This document shows, in pieces, positions 15,870 to 25,685 of a DNA stretch of 36,081 nt. The notes under the pieces were generated by a model, which saw nothing but the letters and a program-made list of their open reading frames with translations, was not told the origin of the DNA and did not search any database. This stretch comes from Flavobacteriaceae bacterium. GTDB lineage: Bacteria; Bacteroidota; Bacteroidia; Flavobacteriales; Flavobacteriaceae. Every line of letters begins with the position of its first letter. Position 1 is the first letter of the stretch. The position numbers and the translations under genes are program-made. Location: NCBI GenBank assembly GCA_947453885.1, contig CANGIF010000034.1:1-36081 (forward strand). Reading direction: 5' to 3'.

Positions 15870-18125
15870 ATGGAGTTTGTTACCAATGAAGCAAAATTTG
15901 TTTTACAATTTATCAATCAAACCAATAGGTCAGTATTCTTAACTGGAAATGCCGGTACAGGAAAAACTACGCTGCTTAAAGAAATAATTAGAACTACTCA
16001 CAAAAACACAGTAGTTGTTGCACCCACCGGTATCGCTGCTTTAAATGCAGGCGGAGTTACTATACATTCGATGTTTCAATTACCATTCGGTGGTTTTATT
16101 CCTGACAATTCTGTACCTCAATTTTCCGAAAATTCAAAGTTTGAAAGCCGTACAACTTTAAGGAGGCATTTTAAAATGAGTGGTTTGAAAAAAGCGGTAA
16201 TTCGTAACATGGAATTGCTAATAATTGATGAAGTGAGTATGTTGCGTTCAGATTTGTTAGATGCAATAGATTTTATGATGCAATCGGTTCGTAAAAAAGC
16301 GATACCTTTTGGTGGTGTTCAAGTCCTTTTTATAGGGGATTTATTACAACTTCCTCCAGTTATTCGCGATGATGAATGGCGTACATTGAGCAAATATTAC
16401 AAAGGAAAATTCTTTTTTAATGCCCATGTTATAGAGCAAAATCCACCTTTATACATTGAATTGTCCAAAATATTTCGTCAGTCTGACGAAACTTTTATTA
16501 CTATTCTTAATAACCTTAGGAATAATTCGATTACAACTAATGATATTCAAATTTTAAATAAATTTGTTCAACCTAATTTCGATTTAAAGGCCAATCTAGG
16601 ATACATAACCCTTACAACTCATAATGCAAAAGCAGATGGAATCAACTTGCAATCGCTATATGATTTAGAAGGTAGTTCAAAACAATATTATGCTGAAAAA
16701 ACTGGTGATTTTCCTGAAAAAATTTATCCAATAGAAGACAAACTTGAATTGAAAACAGGAGCTCAAATTATGTTTATTAAAAATGACTTATCATTTGACA
16801 AAAAGTTTTTCAATGGAAAAATGGGCATAATTAAATCCCTTTCTGATAGAGAAATCATCGTACATTTTCCAGAAGAAAACACTACAATTGAAGTAGAAAA
16901 ATACGAATGGCATAATATTAAGTATACGGTAAATGAAAACACAAAAGAAATAGAGGAAGAAGTGATTGGAACATTTGTACATTATCCCATAAAATTAGCT
17001 TGGGCTATTACAGTACATAAAAGTCAAGGTTTAACATTTGACAAAGCAGCACTTGATGTATCGCAGGTTTTTCTTCCAGGACAAGCATATGTTGCACTTT
17101 CGCGTTTGCGCTCGTTAAACGGCTTGGTTTTACTCTCTCCTTTGCAGATGAATGGTATTTCCAATGATCAAGATGTAATGCAATATGCCGCAAATAAAGC
17201 AAGTGCAGCTATTTTGGAAAATTCACTAAAAAAAGATACTCAAACATTTATATTAAATTATTTAACGAATAGCTTTGATTGGAATGATTTAGCCCAAGAA
17301 TGGCGTAATCATAGGTTTAGTTACAGTGAAAAATCAGAAATTTCGGAGAAATCAAAACATGCTAATTGGGCAAAAACACAAGAAGAAATCATAGAAGCTT
17401 TGTTAGAACCCTCTAGAAAATTTAAAGCTCAACTACAAAAAATATTTACCGAATCTGTCGACTTTCAATATGTTTGTGATAGGATTCAAGCGGCTTATAA
17501 TTATTTTTTTAGCACAATGGATACATTGGTATATCAAATTCTTTGGAAAATAGAAGAAGTAAAACGAATAAAAAAAGTAAAAGCTTTTTACGAAGAATTA
17601 GTGCTACTTGAGGAACTTCAAACAAAAGCCGTAGTACGATTGATTAAAGCCAAAATGTTAATAGAAACCGTTGCAAAAGGTGAATCTATTTCTAAAGACA
17701 AACTTACCTCAGATGAAATTAAGTTATATAAAATCAGAAAGTTAGAAACTATTCAAAAAGTATTTAAAGAAAAAAATAGTTCACTTATTGAAGAGAAGGA
17801 GATAGACCGTTATTCTAAAAAGCAACAACCAAAAGTAGCTAAAAAAGCAACAGTAATTGAAACACTTGAATTGTGGCAGCAACAAAATTCGGTTAAAGAA
17901 ATAGCAACACTTAGAAAACTTAGCTCACAAACTATTTATTCCCACTTAGCTAAATTAATTGAATCCAAAACAATAGCACTTTCAGATGTACTACCAGAAA
18001 CAAAAATTCAAGAATTAGCGACAGCTTTTAAAGGTTATAAAGAAGAAACGTTAACAAAATTGAAAGAACAACACGGGGATAGATTTACTTGGGATGAATT
18101 AAAATTATTTAAGGCAAGTATTTAA
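15870..18125 (+). CDS. Pif1/RecD-type helicase with C-terminal HTH_40 domain
   Basis: A 751-residue superfamily 1B helicase. Walker A is GNAGTGKTT (26-34), the Walker B/DE motif is LLIIDEVSML (Asp120-Glu121), and a later motif FIGDLLQLPPV contains the Pif1-type GDxxQLPP. Motif V-like TVHKSQGLTFD and motif VI AYVALSRLRSL follow near 380-415. After the helicase core a charged helical linker leads to a winged-helix HTH_40 region (about 670-730, LELWQQQNSVKEIATLRKLSSQTIYSHL), like that at the C-terminus of RecQ-type helicases. It probably unwinds DNA 5'-3' and resolves G-quadruplexes or stalled forks in the cytosol; this is inferred from family. Confidence 0.88.
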   Translation: MEFVTNEAKFVLQFINQTNRSVFLTGNAGTGKTTLLKEIIRTTHKNTVVVAPTGIAALNAGGVTIHSMFQLPFGGFIPDNSVPQFSENSKFESRTTLRRHFKMSGLKKAVIRNMELLIIDEVSMLRSDLLDAIDFMMQSVRKKAIPFGGVQVLFIGDLLQLPPVIRDDEWRTLSKYYKGKFFFNAHVIEQNPPLYIELSKIFRQSDETFITILNNLRNNSITTNDIQILNKFVQPNFDLKANLGYITLTTHNAKADGINLQSLYDLEGSSKQYYAEKTGDFPEKIYPIEDKLELKTGAQIMFIKNDLSFDKKFFNGKMGIIKSLSDREIIVHFPEENTTIEVEKYEWHNIKYTVNENTKEIEEEVIGTFVHYPIKLAWAITVHKSQGLTFDKAALDVSQVFLPGQAYVALSRLRSLNGLVLLSPLQMNGISNDQDVMQYAANKASAAILENSLKKDTQTFILNYLTNSFDWNDLAQEWRNHRFSYSEKSEISEKSKHANWAKTQEEIIEALLEPSRKFKAQLQKIFTESVDFQYVCDRIQAAYNYFFSTMDTLVYQILWKIEEVKRIKKVKAFYEELVLLEELQTKAVVRLIKAKMLIETVAKGESISKDKLTSDEIKLYKIRKLETIQKVFKEKNSSLIEEKEIDRYSKKQQPKVAKKATVIETLELWQQQNSVKEIATLRKLSSQTIYSHLAKLIESKTIALSDVLPETKIQELATAFKGYKEETLTKLKEQHGDRFTWDELKLFKASI

Positions 18126-18223
18126 AATAAGTTAAAGTAACAATTCAAGATAAACCATTTTAAAAAAGTAGTATATTGCTCCTTTTAAATTTCAATACAA
18201 TCTTAGTACAAAAACAATACAAA

Positions 18224-19576
18224 ATGAAAACAATTCTATTATTTTTACTAGTTTCTTTTTCTGTTTTTTCTCAAAACACAACAGAAAAACCCCAAACAGA
18301 AAAACCTCAAACAGAAGTTCCTCAAGTTGAAAAACCCCAAACAGAAAAACCCCAAACAGAAAAACCCCAAACAGAAGTTCCTCGAGTTGAAAAATCCCAA
18401 ACAGAAAAACCATTAGAAGACGCAACCAAAACAGAAAAAATAAAAACAGACAAACCTTTACCCGAAAAACCTAAATTTGAAAAATTACATACAGAAAAAT
18501 TTAAGTCGGTAAAACTAGGTGAAACAAAAGAAATAGCAATTAGTTTACCTCCGTCTTACCCAAAAAGTTCGAGCGAAAATTTTCCATTGGTAATTGTTCT
18601 TGATGGTGATTATTTATTTGACCCTGTAAACGGTACTTTATCCTATGGTGCCTACTGGGATGATTTACCAGAAATGATTGTAGTTGGAATTAACCAAAAT
18701 GACACAAGAGAAGACGATACAGAAGCTACATTAACAGATGGTTTGCCAACAGAAAAAGGTGCAAAATTTTTTGAATTTCTTGGTGGAGAATTGCTTCCCT
18801 ATTTGGAAAAAAAATACAGAATCACACCACTTAAATTTATAATTGGTCACGATTTAACTGCGGGTTTTCAAAATTTTTATTTGTATAAAGACGACCCAAT
18901 TTTTAACGGTTACATTTCCTTAAGTCCTAACTTACCTAACGATGCTGTTTCTAGAATTAAAAACAGACTTTCGGCTTTTAAAACACCTTTCTTTTACTAC
19001 TTAGCCACTGCTGATGGCGATACCGAAGAAGCGCAAACGGCAATTAAAGAGCTTAACGAAAGTATTAAAACTATTAACAACCCTTCGTTAAATTACCTTT
19101 TTGATGATTTCAAAGAAACCAATCACTATACATTAGTATTAAAAGCAATTCCAAACGCATTTTATACCTTTTTTGAACAATTTAAACCAATTTCAATAAC
19201 AGAATACAACAATAAAATTGAAATTTTAAAAGAAGGCTATGTCAATTATTTGGTCAATAAATACGATAACATCAATAAAAAATACGGCATCAAAGCAACA
19301 ATTCGATTAAATGATTTTAAAGCAATAGAGGCTGCTATTTTAAAAAACAAAGCGTATTATGAACTAGAAAGGCTATCAGAATTAGCCAAAAAAAACTTCC
19401 CAAAATCAATGCTTGCTAATTATGAGTTGGGATTGATGTATGAAAACAAAATTGATTATAAAAGAGCAGCAAAAGCCTATCAAGATGCATCTCAATTGGA
19501 AGAAATTGGTGATTTAACTAAAGACATGATGACTCAAAAAACAAGTGATATGCGAATGTTGACTCCAAAAAAATAA
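18224..19576 (+). CDS. Secreted alpha/beta-hydrolase-fold protein lacking the nucleophile serine
   Basis: A 450-residue protein of the esterase D/enterochelin esterase-like fold (PF00756 type). The signal peptide is KTILLFLLVSFSVFSQ (cleaved near residue 17). Next comes a KPQTE pentapeptide repeat (about 20-65), then the fold (PLVIVLDGDYLFDP; EMIVVGINQND). The nucleophile elbow reads GHDLTAG, with Asp210 where esterases have Ser (GHSxxG), so it is probably not a normal hydrolase. A TPR-like helical tail (about 390-450) ends it. The frame is open from 18176, but the ATG at 18224 begins a normal signal peptide. radA starts nine bases after its stop. Confidence 0.75.
   Translation: MKTILLFLLVSFSVFSQNTTEKPQTEKPQTEVPQVEKPQTEKPQTEKPQTEVPRVEKSQTEKPLEDATKTEKIKTDKPLPEKPKFEKLHTEKFKSVKLGETKEIAISLPPSYPKSSSENFPLVIVLDGDYLFDPVNGTLSYGAYWDDLPEMIVVGINQNDTREDDTEATLTDGLPTEKGAKFFEFLGGELLPYLEKKYRITPLKFIIGHDLTAGFQNFYLYKDDPIFNGYISLSPNLPNDAVSRIKNRLSAFKTPFFYYLATADGDTEEAQTAIKELNESIKTINNPSLNYLFDDFKETNHYTLVLKAIPNAFYTFFEQFKPISITEYNNKIEILKEGYVNYLVNKYDNINKKYGIKATIRLNDFKAIEAAILKNKAYYELERLSELAKKNFPKSMLANYELGLMYENKIDYKRAAKAYQDASQLEEIGDLTKDMMTQKTSDMRMLTPKK
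18281..18415 (+). repeat. 15-bp in-frame tandem repeat (KPQTE) in the pseudo-esterase
   Basis: Repeats based on ACAGAAAAACCCCAA encode KPQTE units. A variant block encoding VPQVE or VPRVE occurs twice in a larger pattern. Because the unit is a multiple of three, copy-number change lengthens or shortens the linker without a frameshift. Confidence 0.85.
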
Positions 19577-19585
19577 ATTATAAAA

Positions 19586-20947
19586 ATGGCTAAACTTAAA
19601 ACTTCTTTTTTTTGTCAAAATTGTGGAACCCAATATGCCCGTTGGCAAGGGCAATGCAATGCATGTAAGGAATGGAACACAATTGTTGAAGAAATTGTTC
19701 AAAAAGAAGAAAAAGTAGCATGGAAATCGAATTCGGATACCGTATCTAAAGCACCAAAGCCATTGAGAATAAATGAAATTGATTCCACCCAAGAAGTTCG
19801 ATTAGACACAACTGATAATGAATTAAACCGAGTGTTGGGAGGCGGAATTGTGCCTGGTTCTTTAATCCTTTTGGGAGGCGAACCCGGAATAGGAAAAAGC
19901 ACCCTTTTATTGCAAATTTCTCTCAAACTTCCTTTCAAAACGTTATACGTTTCGGGCGAAGAAAGCCAAAAGCAAATCAAAATGCGTGCTGAGCGAATTA
20001 CATCAAGTAGTGATAACTGCTATGTTTTAACGGAAACCAAAACACAAAAAATTTTCAAACAAATTGAAGCTATTCAACCAGAAATTGTCATTATTGATTC
20101 GATTCAAACACTTCATACCGATTACATTGAATCGACAGCCGGAAGCATTTCTCAAATTAGAGAAACAACCGCAGAACTTATAAAATTTGCTAAGGAAACT
20201 AATATTCCAGTAATTTTAATTGGACACATCACAAAAGACGGAACCATAGCAGGTCCAAAAATATTGGAACACATGGTTGATACTGTTTTACAATTTGAAG
20301 GAGATAGAAATCATGTATATAGAATTTTACGATCGTTAAAAAACCGTTTTGGTTCAACTGCCGAAATTGGCATATATGAAATGCTTGGAAGTGGATTACG
20401 AGAAGTTTCCAATCCATCTGAAATTTTGATTTCTCACAAAGACGAAGAACTTTCTGGAACAGCAATTGCTTCTACACTCGAAGGCATGCGACCTTTAATG
20501 ATTGAAATACAAGCATTAGTTTCAACAGCTGTTTATGGAACACCACAAAGAAGTACAACTGGATATAATGCAAAACGCCTCAACATGATTTTGGCAGTTT
20601 TAGAAAAAAGAGCAGGATTTAGGTTAGGAGCAAAAGATGTTTTTTTAAACGTTACAGGCGGCATTTCTGTTGACGATCCCGCTATCGATCTTGCTGTGGT
20701 TGCTGCCATATTATCCTCAAACGAAGATATTGCTATTAACAAGGATTATTGTTTCGCTGGCGAAGTAGGTTTATCAGGCGAAATACGTCCCGTTAACCGA
20801 GTGGATCAGCGCATACAAGAAGCAGAGAAGTTAGGCTTTTCAACCATTTTTGTCTCAAAATACAATAAAATCGCCTACAATTCGGCTGGAATTAAAGTGC
20901 AAAAAGTAACTAAAATTGAAGAAATTGTAGCAAATTTATTTGGATAA
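19586..20947 (+). CDS. radA: DNA repair protein RadA (Sms)
   Basis: RadA is a RecA-related hexameric ATPase and helicase that helps branch migration in recombination and repair. The N-terminal zinc finger has Cys10, 13, 24 and 27 (CQNCGTQYARWQGQCNAC). Walker A is GGEPGIGKST (97-106). The RadA-specific KNRFG motif lies at 252-256. The C-terminal third is the Lon-protease-like domain (LNVTGGISVDDPAIDLAVVAA), which has no proteolytic role in RadA. At 453 residues it is full length. The next gene's ATG immediately follows the stop codon. Confidence 0.96.
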   Translation: MAKLKTSFFCQNCGTQYARWQGQCNACKEWNTIVEEIVQKEEKVAWKSNSDTVSKAPKPLRINEIDSTQEVRLDTTDNELNRVLGGGIVPGSLILLGGEPGIGKSTLLLQISLKLPFKTLYVSGEESQKQIKMRAERITSSSDNCYVLTETKTQKIFKQIEAIQPEIVIIDSIQTLHTDYIESTAGSISQIRETTAELIKFAKETNIPVILIGHITKDGTIAGPKILEHMVDTVLQFEGDRNHVYRILRSLKNRFGSTAEIGIYEMLGSGLREVSNPSEILISHKDEELSGTAIASTLEGMRPLMIEIQALVSTAVYGTPQRSTTGYNAKRLNMILAVLEKRAGFRLGAKDVFLNVTGGISVDDPAIDLAVVAAILSSNEDIAINKDYCFAGEVGLSGEIRPVNRVDQRIQEAEKLGFSTIFVSKYNKIAYNSAGIKVQKVTKIEEIVANLFG

Positions 20948-22912
20948 ATGAAGCAAAGAAAAAACAAACCCAAAAAGAAGAAATGGCTTCTATTTTTTAA
21001 GTCCTTGGGTATAGTAATTGTACTAGTTGGAGTAGTTTTATTTGTTTACAGAAATCAAATTTTAAGCAAAGCCATTGCAAAAATCGATCAAAAGATGGTT
21101 GAAAAATACCAATGCCATTTTACCGTTAAAGACGCAAGTTTCACTAACATTTCTGATATTCAGTTTTCTAAAATTGCTTTAGTTCCACAAAAAGCAGATA
21201 CGCTACTTGCTATTCAAGAGTTGCACACTTCAGTTAATTTGGCGCAATTGCTTTTTGGAAACATACAATTAGGCAAATTAACAATCAAAAAAGGATTTAT
21301 TCAACTTGTAAAAACCAAACATGGCAGCAATTTTGAAGCATTTCTACTCAACAAAAACAACGAAAACATTTCAGATGATCAAGTTGATTATGCCAAACTT
21401 GCCAATAAAATTATAGCCAACACATTCAACCTTGTACCAACCGAAATGAATGTAACCCAATTTCAATTTCGGTTATTTGATTTAGACAATAAAGTGTATT
21501 TTAATTTTAAAAAACTAGCACTTTCTAATCGAAGACTTACCTCGCAAATAGAGGTAAAAGCAGTTAACTACATTCAAAATTGGAGCGTTTCTGGAATTGC
21601 AGATCCAAGAAATAGAAATGCAGATGTAACGTTTTTAAATCCAGAAGGAAACGACATTCAGCTGCCTTATTTTCAGGATAAAATCAATTTGAACTCAAGC
21701 TTTAAATCAATTCATTTTTGTTTGAAAAATATTGAAAAATCAGGAGATGAATTGTATATAAATGGTTTTGCCGCCATAGAACATTTAAACGTAACGCATC
21801 CTAAAATAGCATCAAAAGAAGTGTCTATTGACAAAGCGCAATTGGAGTATCATTTGGTTTTTGGACCTCGATTTGTAGCAATGGACAGCACTTCTACCAT
21901 TCAATTAAATGCGATTACGTGTCATCCCTTTTTTAAATATAACAACGAAAAAGAACCGATATTTGATTTTCAATTGACAATTCCAACAACTAATGCGCAA
22001 GATTTTATTTCTTCGTTACCACAAGGTTTATTTTCCCATTTTGACGGCATGCAAGCTCAAGGCGCATTTAAATACCAACTTCTTTTTAATTTCAATAAAA
22101 ATCACCCAGAAGCTTTAATTTTTGAAAGCAAATTAACACCGGATCATTTGAGGATAACTAAATATGGCGAAGCAGATTTAACTAAAATCAATTCCGAATT
22201 TCAATACCGCGCCATCGAAAAAGGGGTGTTACAAAGACCAATTTTAGTTGGAAGCGCAAACCAAAATTTCACACCATTAGCAGCCATTTCACCCTATTTA
22301 CAAAAATGTGTTTTAACAAGCGAGGATCCATCCTTTTTCAACCACAGAGGCTTTATAAACGAAGCGTTTAAACAATCAATCGCCAAGAATATTAAAACTA
22401 AAAAATTTGCTCGTGGCGCTAGTACTATCAGTATGCAACTTGTAAAAAATGTTTTTTTAACCCGTGAAAAAACCATTTCCAGAAAATTGGAGGAAATTCT
22501 ACTGGTTTATTTAATGGAAAACAACCGAACAAGTTCAAAAGAGCGTATGTTTGAAGTGTATCTAAATATAATTGAATGGGGACCAAACGTGTACGGAATT
22601 GGCGAAGCATCAGCCTTTTATTTTCATAAAAAACCAATTGATTTAACGCTTAACGAATCTCTTTTTTTAGCCACAATAATTCCACGGCCAACAGGGTTTA
22701 ACTATCGTTTTTCTGCAGACGGATCACTAAAACCTTTTGCTCGTCAACAGCATCGTTTTTTAACACAATTAATGCTCCGTCGATCGCTTTTAACACCAAC
22801 TGATACTTTTGGCCAAAATTCGCCGTTAGTACTTAATGGATTGGCACGATTATTACTAAAAAACAAACAAACAGTACTGGACAGCACGGCAGTTGAAGAG
22901 GATGGTTTTTAA
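20948..22912 (+). CDS. GT51 peptidoglycan glycosyltransferase with AsmA-like N-terminus
   Basis: A 654-residue inner-membrane protein. A lysine-rich start and one TM segment (about 13-37) precede a long periplasmic AsmA-like beta region (about 40-430) and a GT51 transglycosylase domain (about 440-600). Catalytic motif 1 is SEDPSFFNHRGF with Glu459; RGASTISMQLVKN, RKLEEILL and YLNIIEWGPNVYGIGEA complete the set. GT51 enzymes polymerise lipid II into glycan strands. No transpeptidase domain follows, so it is a monofunctional glycosyltransferase, fused to a domain absent from E. coli MtgA. It directly abuts radA (TAA then ATG). Confidence 0.85.
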   Translation: MKQRKNKPKKKKWLLFFKSLGIVIVLVGVVLFVYRNQILSKAIAKIDQKMVEKYQCHFTVKDASFTNISDIQFSKIALVPQKADTLLAIQELHTSVNLAQLLFGNIQLGKLTIKKGFIQLVKTKHGSNFEAFLLNKNNENISDDQVDYAKLANKIIANTFNLVPTEMNVTQFQFRLFDLDNKVYFNFKKLALSNRRLTSQIEVKAVNYIQNWSVSGIADPRNRNADVTFLNPEGNDIQLPYFQDKINLNSSFKSIHFCLKNIEKSGDELYINGFAAIEHLNVTHPKIASKEVSIDKAQLEYHLVFGPRFVAMDSTSTIQLNAITCHPFFKYNNEKEPIFDFQLTIPTTNAQDFISSLPQGLFSHFDGMQAQGAFKYQLLFNFNKNHPEALIFESKLTPDHLRITKYGEADLTKINSEFQYRAIEKGVLQRPILVGSANQNFTPLAAISPYLQKCVLTSEDPSFFNHRGFINEAFKQSIAKNIKTKKFARGASTISMQLVKNVFLTREKTISRKLEEILLVYLMENNRTSSKERMFEVYLNIIEWGPNVYGIGEASAFYFHKKPIDLTLNESLFLATIIPRPTGFNYRFSADGSLKPFARQQHRFLTQLMLRRSLLTPTDTFGQNSPLVLNGLARLLLKNKQTVLDSTAVEEDGF

Positions 22913-22956
22913 TCGAATTCAATTGTTATGGTCTTTAATTTAATCAACTTTCAACT

Positions 22957-24612
22957 ATGAAAACACTATCTTTTGCAGCACTTCTTTTTGTAACAGCACT
23001 AACTTTTGCACAAAAACCAATTTTTGTATCTGCAAAAGTAAAAGCAGCAACGGTCTATTACAATGCTGCCGAATTAACTCAAACCGCATCGGTATTCTTG
23101 CCCAAAGGCACAAGCGAAATTGTGGTTAAAAATGTAGCTGATTTTTTAAATGAAAACACCATTCAAATTGGTGCGCCAACATCAGTAACAGTGCTTTCTG
23201 TACAATTTTCTAATAATTACGACAACGAATACGAAGTTGATGAACATTCGCCGGCTTTTAAAAAAGTAAAGGACAGTATAAAAAGTGTTACATTACATAT
23301 AAGCAAACTCGAAAACGAGCGAAATTCAGAAATTAAAGTTATTGAATTGTTAGACAAAAACCAACAGGTTTATGGAGCAAATTCGGGCTTGAATGTAGTT
23401 GAATTAAATAAAATGGTAAGTTATTATCGTGAAAAAAGAACCGAAGCAAGCAATGCTTCCGAAGCATTAAAAGAACGAATTATCAAACAAAATGAAGTAT
23501 TAGCTAATTTAAAGAACAAATTAGAACTAAATATTCCAAAAGAAGACAAAACAGCTAAAGGAAAGCTAATTTTACAAGTCATGAACGAAGTGGCAGGAAA
23601 CGTAGATTTAACGGTCAATTACCTAACGCCAACGGCTTCTTGGAAACCTTTTTACGATTTGCGCTCAAGCTCCGTAACCCAACCTATCGAAATGGTTTAT
23701 AAAGCACAAGTTGCCCAACATTCTGGTTTAGATTGGAAAAAAGTAAAGCTAAACCTTTCCAGCGGCAACCCAACCCAAAGCAATCAAGCGCCTGTTTTAG
23801 AGCCTTGGCGATTGGCTTATTTAGAAAATATTCAATTAGATTATGATGGAGTTTCAGATAATCTGGACAAAGAACCCCAAGCGCTTAAAAGTGTTGTCAT
23901 AAGAGGCATGAGTACTTTAGGAAAAAGTAAGGAAGAAATCCAAAAAGATTCGGTATCTTATGCCAATTCAACTGTGAGCGATTATACTTCCGTAAGCGAA
24001 AATCAATTAAACATTTCGTTTGATATTGACGTTCCGTACGATATTTTGTCAAACGGGAAAACCCATAGTGTAGCATTAAAAGAACTCAAACTTCCAGCAA
24101 GTTTCCAGTTTTTTGCAGCACCAAAAATAGACCAAGACGCTTTCCTTTTAGCCGAAATTAAGGATTATGCTGCCTACAATTTACTGCCAGGCGAAGCCAA
24201 CATCATTTTTGAAGGCATGTATGTAGGCAAAACGTTTATTAACCCGGGACAAACGGCGGATACTTTAAGTTTAAGCATGGGAAGAGACAAGAAAATTAGC
24301 ATTAAAAGAGAAAAAATTGTGGACAAATCAGGGATTAAATTCCTTTCGTCTAAAAAAGAGCAAACCTTTACTTTTGACATCACCGTTCGGAACAATAAAA
24401 AAGAAACTGTAGAATTGCAATTAAAAGACCAATACCCAATAAGCCCCGACAAAGAAACAGAAATAGAACTTTTAGAAGCATCAAAAGCAGTTGTTGACTC
24501 GGAAACCGGACTTCTGAAGTGGAATCTAAAATTAGCACCTAACGAAACCAAGAAAATCCGAATGAGTTACAAAGTAAAATATCCAAAAGACAAAACGTTT
24601 AGTAATTTGTAA
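22957..24612 (+). CDS. MuiA-family (DUF4140/DUF4139) secreted protein
   Basis: A 551-residue protein with signal peptide KTLSFAALLFVTALTFAQ. The N-terminal DUF4140-like region starts KAATVYYNAAELTQTASVFLPKG, with a predicted coiled coil following (about 110-190). The C-terminal DUF4139 beta domain contains VNYLTPTASWKPFYDLRSSS and the ending LLKWNLKLAPNETKKIRMSYKVKYPKD. The name comes from 'mucoidy inhibitor A', but the molecular role is unknown. It starts 44 bp after the glycosyltransferase gene and may be co-transcribed. The mature protein is probably periplasmic or outer-membrane associated. Confidence 0.85.
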   Translation: MKTLSFAALLFVTALTFAQKPIFVSAKVKAATVYYNAAELTQTASVFLPKGTSEIVVKNVADFLNENTIQIGAPTSVTVLSVQFSNNYDNEYEVDEHSPAFKKVKDSIKSVTLHISKLENERNSEIKVIELLDKNQQVYGANSGLNVVELNKMVSYYREKRTEASNASEALKERIIKQNEVLANLKNKLELNIPKEDKTAKGKLILQVMNEVAGNVDLTVNYLTPTASWKPFYDLRSSSVTQPIEMVYKAQVAQHSGLDWKKVKLNLSSGNPTQSNQAPVLEPWRLAYLENIQLDYDGVSDNLDKEPQALKSVVIRGMSTLGKSKEEIQKDSVSYANSTVSDYTSVSENQLNISFDIDVPYDILSNGKTHSVALKELKLPASFQFFAAPKIDQDAFLLAEIKDYAAYNLLPGEANIIFEGMYVGKTFINPGQTADTLSLSMGRDKKISIKREKIVDKSGIKFLSSKKEQTFTFDITVRNNKKETVELQLKDQYPISPDKETEIELLEASKAVVDSETGLLKWNLKLAPNETKKIRMSYKVKYPKDKTFSNL

Positions 24613-24761
24613 TGCAAGGTCCACAGACATGCAAAACACATGAATAGTCTTAGTAATTAAAAATAAAAAAAGGAAGTGAATTGCAACTAAGTAAGTTTTA
24701 AAAACCGTTTTTTACAAACTTGCTGTTTTTTTACTATTTTAGTACTTCCAAAAAAAATTAA

Positions 24762-25685
24762 ATGTCACTAAAAGCATTGCTACATAAACCAGCGCTCACT
24801 CACGAAAAGTCTTTAAAAACCTTAGTTGAAAATCGCACAATCTTTTCATTAGATCATTGCGAATTGAACATATTTGAAACGTATCAAAAATCCGAATTGG
24901 TTCCGTTAAAGTTTAACGATTTGGTTGTTACCAGTATGTTGCGCGGAAAAAAAGTAATGCATTTATTTGACGAGCCTCAATTTGAATATTTGCCAGGTGA
25001 AACGGTTATTGTACCTTCAAAAGTAGAAATGAAAATAGATTTCCCCGAAGCGTCTAAAGAAAATCCTACGCAATGTATTGCTTTGGCAATTGACAACAAC
25101 ATTATCACCAATACGTTAGGTTTTTTAAACGAAAAATACCCAAAAGAAGGAAAAAGTAATTTGTGGAAGCTAGATCACGAGAATTATTTCTTTTACAACA
25201 ATGTTGAATTAGCGGGCACAATCAACAAACTAATTAAAGAATGTATGGGCAATTCCATTACTAAAGACGCCATTGCCGATTTGACTTTGCAGGAATTGAT
25301 TATCAGAATTATCCAAACACAAACAGCTAAAAGATTTGACAACGAAAAATACATTTCAGTTAATAGTCCTATTACGCCAGCCATTGATTTTATAAAAAAG
25401 CACGTTCGCGAAACCATCATTTTGAAAGATTTGAGCGATAAAGCATGCATGAGTACCACCTCATTTTATCGTTATTTTAAAAGAGAATTGGGCATGAGTC
25501 CGATTGAATACATCTTGAATGAAAAAATAAAATATGCCAAAAAAATGCTGAGCAATCCGAACATTCACATTAACGAAGTGTCGTATGCCACAGGTTTTGA
25601 AGACTGTAATTATTTCATCCGCTTGTTTAAAAAATACGAAGGCGTTACCCCAAAGCAATACCAACTTATGAATATTAATAACTAA
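24762..25685 (+). CDS. AraC-family transcriptional regulator
   Basis: A 307-residue regulator. The N-terminal region (about 1-195) has the cupin-like AraC_N pattern (FEYLPGETVIVPSKVEMKIDFPE). The C-terminal AraC-type DNA-binding region (about 205-303) carries two helix-turn-helix units: LKDLSDKACMSTTSFYRYFKRELG, split at 20 residues around STTSF, and INEVSYATGFEDCNYFIRLFKK around GFEDCNYF, ending GVTPKQY. It converges on the DUF779-aldehyde dehydrogenase operon, and their stops overlap by four bases. Such regulators usually activate the neighbouring dehydrogenase genes in response to an aldehyde or alcohol. TAGCACA pairs 21 bp apart before both ALDH genes are candidate binding sites (inference). 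Confidence 0.88.
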   Translation: MSLKALLHKPALTHEKSLKTLVENRTIFSLDHCELNIFETYQKSELVPLKFNDLVVTSMLRGKKVMHLFDEPQFEYLPGETVIVPSKVEMKIDFPEASKENPTQCIALAIDNNIITNTLGFLNEKYPKEGKSNLWKLDHENYFFYNNVELAGTINKLIKECMGNSITKDAIADLTLQELIIRIIQTQTAKRFDNEKYISVNSPITPAIDFIKKHVRETIILKDLSDKACMSTTSFYRYFKRELGMSPIEYILNEKIKYAKKMLSNPNIHINEVSYATGFEDCNYFIRLFKKYEGVTPKQYQLMNINN

